Below are positions 62,657 through 64,000 of a DNA stretch of 64,000 nt, piece after piece (position 1 is the stretch's first letter; each line of letters starts with the position of its first letter). Below the pieces are notes generated by a model. The model saw nothing but the letters and a program-made list of their open reading frames with translations, made no database searches and was not told where the DNA came from. This DNA is from CAIYRG01 sp963747255 (GTDB taxonomy: Bacteria > Pseudomonadota > Alphaproteobacteria > Micropepsales > Micropepsaceae), in contig CAVVEG010000017.1 in the NCBI GenBank assembly GCA_963747255.1, positions 744,001 to 808,000 on the forward strand. The letters run 5' to 3'. Made by a program: the position numbers and the translations under genes.

Positions 62657-64000
62657 ATGAGACAAGTAAAAACTACCCGAATTACACGCAAATTCCACCG
62701 CTCGGCGCCCGTCCGGCGCAGCCAACGCGCGGCCATCGCATTGGTACTGCCGCTCGCCGCCTGCACGGTGGGACCGGATTTCCAAAAACTGTCGGCCCCA
62801 TCGGTGACGGATTATCAGGCGATGCCCGCCACAACGACAACATCGACGCCGAATGTGACCGGAGGTGCGGCGCAGACTTTCACAAGGGGAAAGGACCTGG
62901 CGGGCGATTGGTGGACTCTGTTCCATTCGCAGCCGCTGAACGATCTGATCGAGAAGGCGCTCGCCCACAATCACGATCTGAAAGCGGCGCAGGCGGCGCT
63001 CTCGGTTGCCCATGAAAATGCGCTGGCCCACAGGGGCGTGTTTCTTCCTGCGGTTCAGGCGGGGTTCGGAGCCAGTCACCAGAAGCAATCGGCTCTGATC
63101 GCCCCCACGCCCAATGCGAATATTTTCCAATACGATCTGTTCACCCCTCAGGTGAGCATTTCCTATACGCCGGACGTTTTCGGGCTGAACCAACGCACGC
63201 AGGAATCCCTGAACGCACAGGAACACGCCGTTCGGTTCCAGATGCTGGCGGCCTACACGACGCTGACGGCCAATATCGTGGTCACGGCCATCCAGGCGGC
63301 AGCTTTGCAAAATCAGATCGATGAGACCGGTCAACTCATCGATATCGATACGAATATCGTGAAAATCCTGCAGTACCAGCTCGACAAGGGCTATGCGAGC
63401 CGCGTCGATCTGGCGGCGCAGCAGGCGCTGCTGGCTCAGACCAATGCGACACTGCCGCCGCTCCTGAAACAGCAGGCACAGTTGCGAGATCTTCTGGCGA
63501 CTCTTGCCGGCTTTTATCCGAGCGAGGCGCCGGCCGGGGCTTTCGATCTTGCGACGCTGCAACTGCCGACGGACCTGCCGTTGAGTCTGCCTTCCGAGCT
63601 GGTGGCGCAGCGCCCCGATGTGTTGCAGGCCCAGGAGAACCTGCATGCCGCAAGTGCCGAGATCGGAGTAGCCGAGGCCAACAGGCTGCCCAACATTCTG
63701 CTCACTGCCGATGCGGGAAGCACTGCGCTTGCCATCGGTCAGGTGTTCTCCGCCGGCACCGGTTTCTGGGGCCTGGGTGCGGCACTCACCGCGCCGATTT
63801 TCCAGGGCGGAACGTTGCTGCATCAGGAGAGAGCGGCACGTGCGGCATATGACCAGGCGGCGGAGCAATATCGAAGCACGGTGCTGAATGCGCTTCAGAA
63901 TGTGGCCGACACGCTTGTGGCGCTGCAACAGGATGCGGAAGGATTGAAGGCCTCCGCCAGCGCCGAAGCCGCAGCCAAAGTAACGCTGGATCTGTCGCAG
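62657..64000 (+). CDS. NodT/TolC-family outer-membrane efflux lipoprotein, 3' end outside window
   Basis: The frame is open from ATG 62657 to the end of the window (448 residues seen). A basic N-terminus and hydrophobic stretch end in the lipobox LPLAAC, with Cys36 as the lipidated residue, followed by TVGPDF. Two outer-membrane-efflux domains follow, with WWTLFHSQPLNDLIEKALAHNHDL and LVAQRPDVLQAQENLHAASAEIG typical of the NodT family, and coiled-coil helices between. These are outer-membrane channels of RND pumps; pump genes should follow beyond the window. Substrate unknown. Confidence 0.92.
   Translation, partial: MRQVKTTRITRKFHRSAPVRRSQRAAIALVLPLAACTVGPDFQKLSAPSVTDYQAMPATTTTSTPNVTGGAAQTFTRGKDLAGDWWTLFHSQPLNDLIEKALAHNHDLKAAQAALSVAHENALAHRGVFLPAVQAGFGASHQKQSALIAPTPNANIFQYDLFTPQVSISYTPDVFGLNQRTQESLNAQEHAVRFQMLAAYTTLTANIVVTAIQAAALQNQIDETGQLIDIDTNIVKILQYQLDKGYASRVDLAAQQALLAQTNATLPPLLKQQAQLRDLLATLAGFYPSEAPAGAFDLATLQLPTDLPLSLPSELVAQRPDVLQAQENLHAASAEIGVAEANRLPNILLTADAGSTALAIGQVFSAGTGFWGLGAALTAPIFQGGTLLHQERAARAAYDQAAEQYRSTVLNALQNVADTLVALQQDAEGLKASASAEAAAKVTLDLSQ

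Noticed and set aside
62573..63928. 451-codon minus-strand frame
   Set aside because: It is antisense to the efflux lipoprotein, whose frame has lipobox and family motifs.
1..64000. CRISPR array, insertion sequence, integrase, prophage or toxin-antitoxin system
   Set aside because: No regular repeat array, transposase, integrase or recognisable toxin-antitoxin pair was found on either strand.

Overview
The window is a moderately GC-rich stretch of core chromosome from an alphaproteobacterium. The evidence is gene order. ppiD-trpE-trpGDC-moaC-moeA-lexA-comEC-gltX-gltA, lpxB-lpxI-lpxA-fabZ-lpxD-skp-bamA-rseP-dxr-cdsA-uppS-frr-pyrH-tsf-rpsB, dnaE-lolD-lolC, and nuoA-N-birA-coaX-rnj-DUF1467 are arrangements characteristic of the class. 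The lexA promoter also carries the class-specific LexA box GAAC-N7-GAAC. I cannot place the organism in a genus.

Layout: 1-8826 (+) holds the 3' part of a periplasmic prolyl isomerase, tryptophan synthesis genes, molybdenum cofactor genes (including a MoaC fused to a DNA-binding-like domain) and lexA. comEC (-) follows, then gltX and gltA (+). A four-gene insert at 14099-17248 (two tandem secreted hydrolases, a vWA-like protein and a membrane J-domain protein) separates gltA from the envelope cluster. From 32207 down to 17273 (-) runs an almost unbroken series: translation (rpsB, tsf, frr), nucleotide (pyrH), undecaprenyl, phospholipid and isoprenoid synthesis (uppS, cdsA, dxr), envelope protease and assembly (rseP, bamA, skp), and lipid A synthesis (lpxD, fabZ, lpxA, lpxI, lpxB). 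Next come dnaE and the lipoprotein-release ABC genes lolD/lolC (-), then a divergent proS (+) of the archaeal/eukaryotic-like type. It is followed by a DMT transporter, a secreted NlpC/P60-like protein, DUF1467, RNase J, pantothenate kinase, biotin ligase and the whole respiratory complex I operon (46491-61458, -). A tRNA-Asp with its own promoter and terminator lies upstream of nuoA. The window ends with a DUF2946-like gene and the 5' part of a NodT-type outer-membrane efflux lipoprotein (+).

The most interesting points are: (1) the proS at the usual alphaproteobacterial proS locus is the type-3 (archaeal/eukaryotic-like) enzyme in inverted orientation, suggesting replacement in place; (2) MoaC carries a C-terminal helix-turn-helix-like domain; (3) a single-span protein with two spaced cysteine pairs sits between nuoF and nuoG; (4) six single-base frame breaks fall in five conserved genes (trpG, rseP twice, coaX, nuoL, nuoE), mostly at short homopolymers, which looks like residual sequencing error rather than biology. 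I found no CRISPR array, insertion sequence, prophage or defence island.
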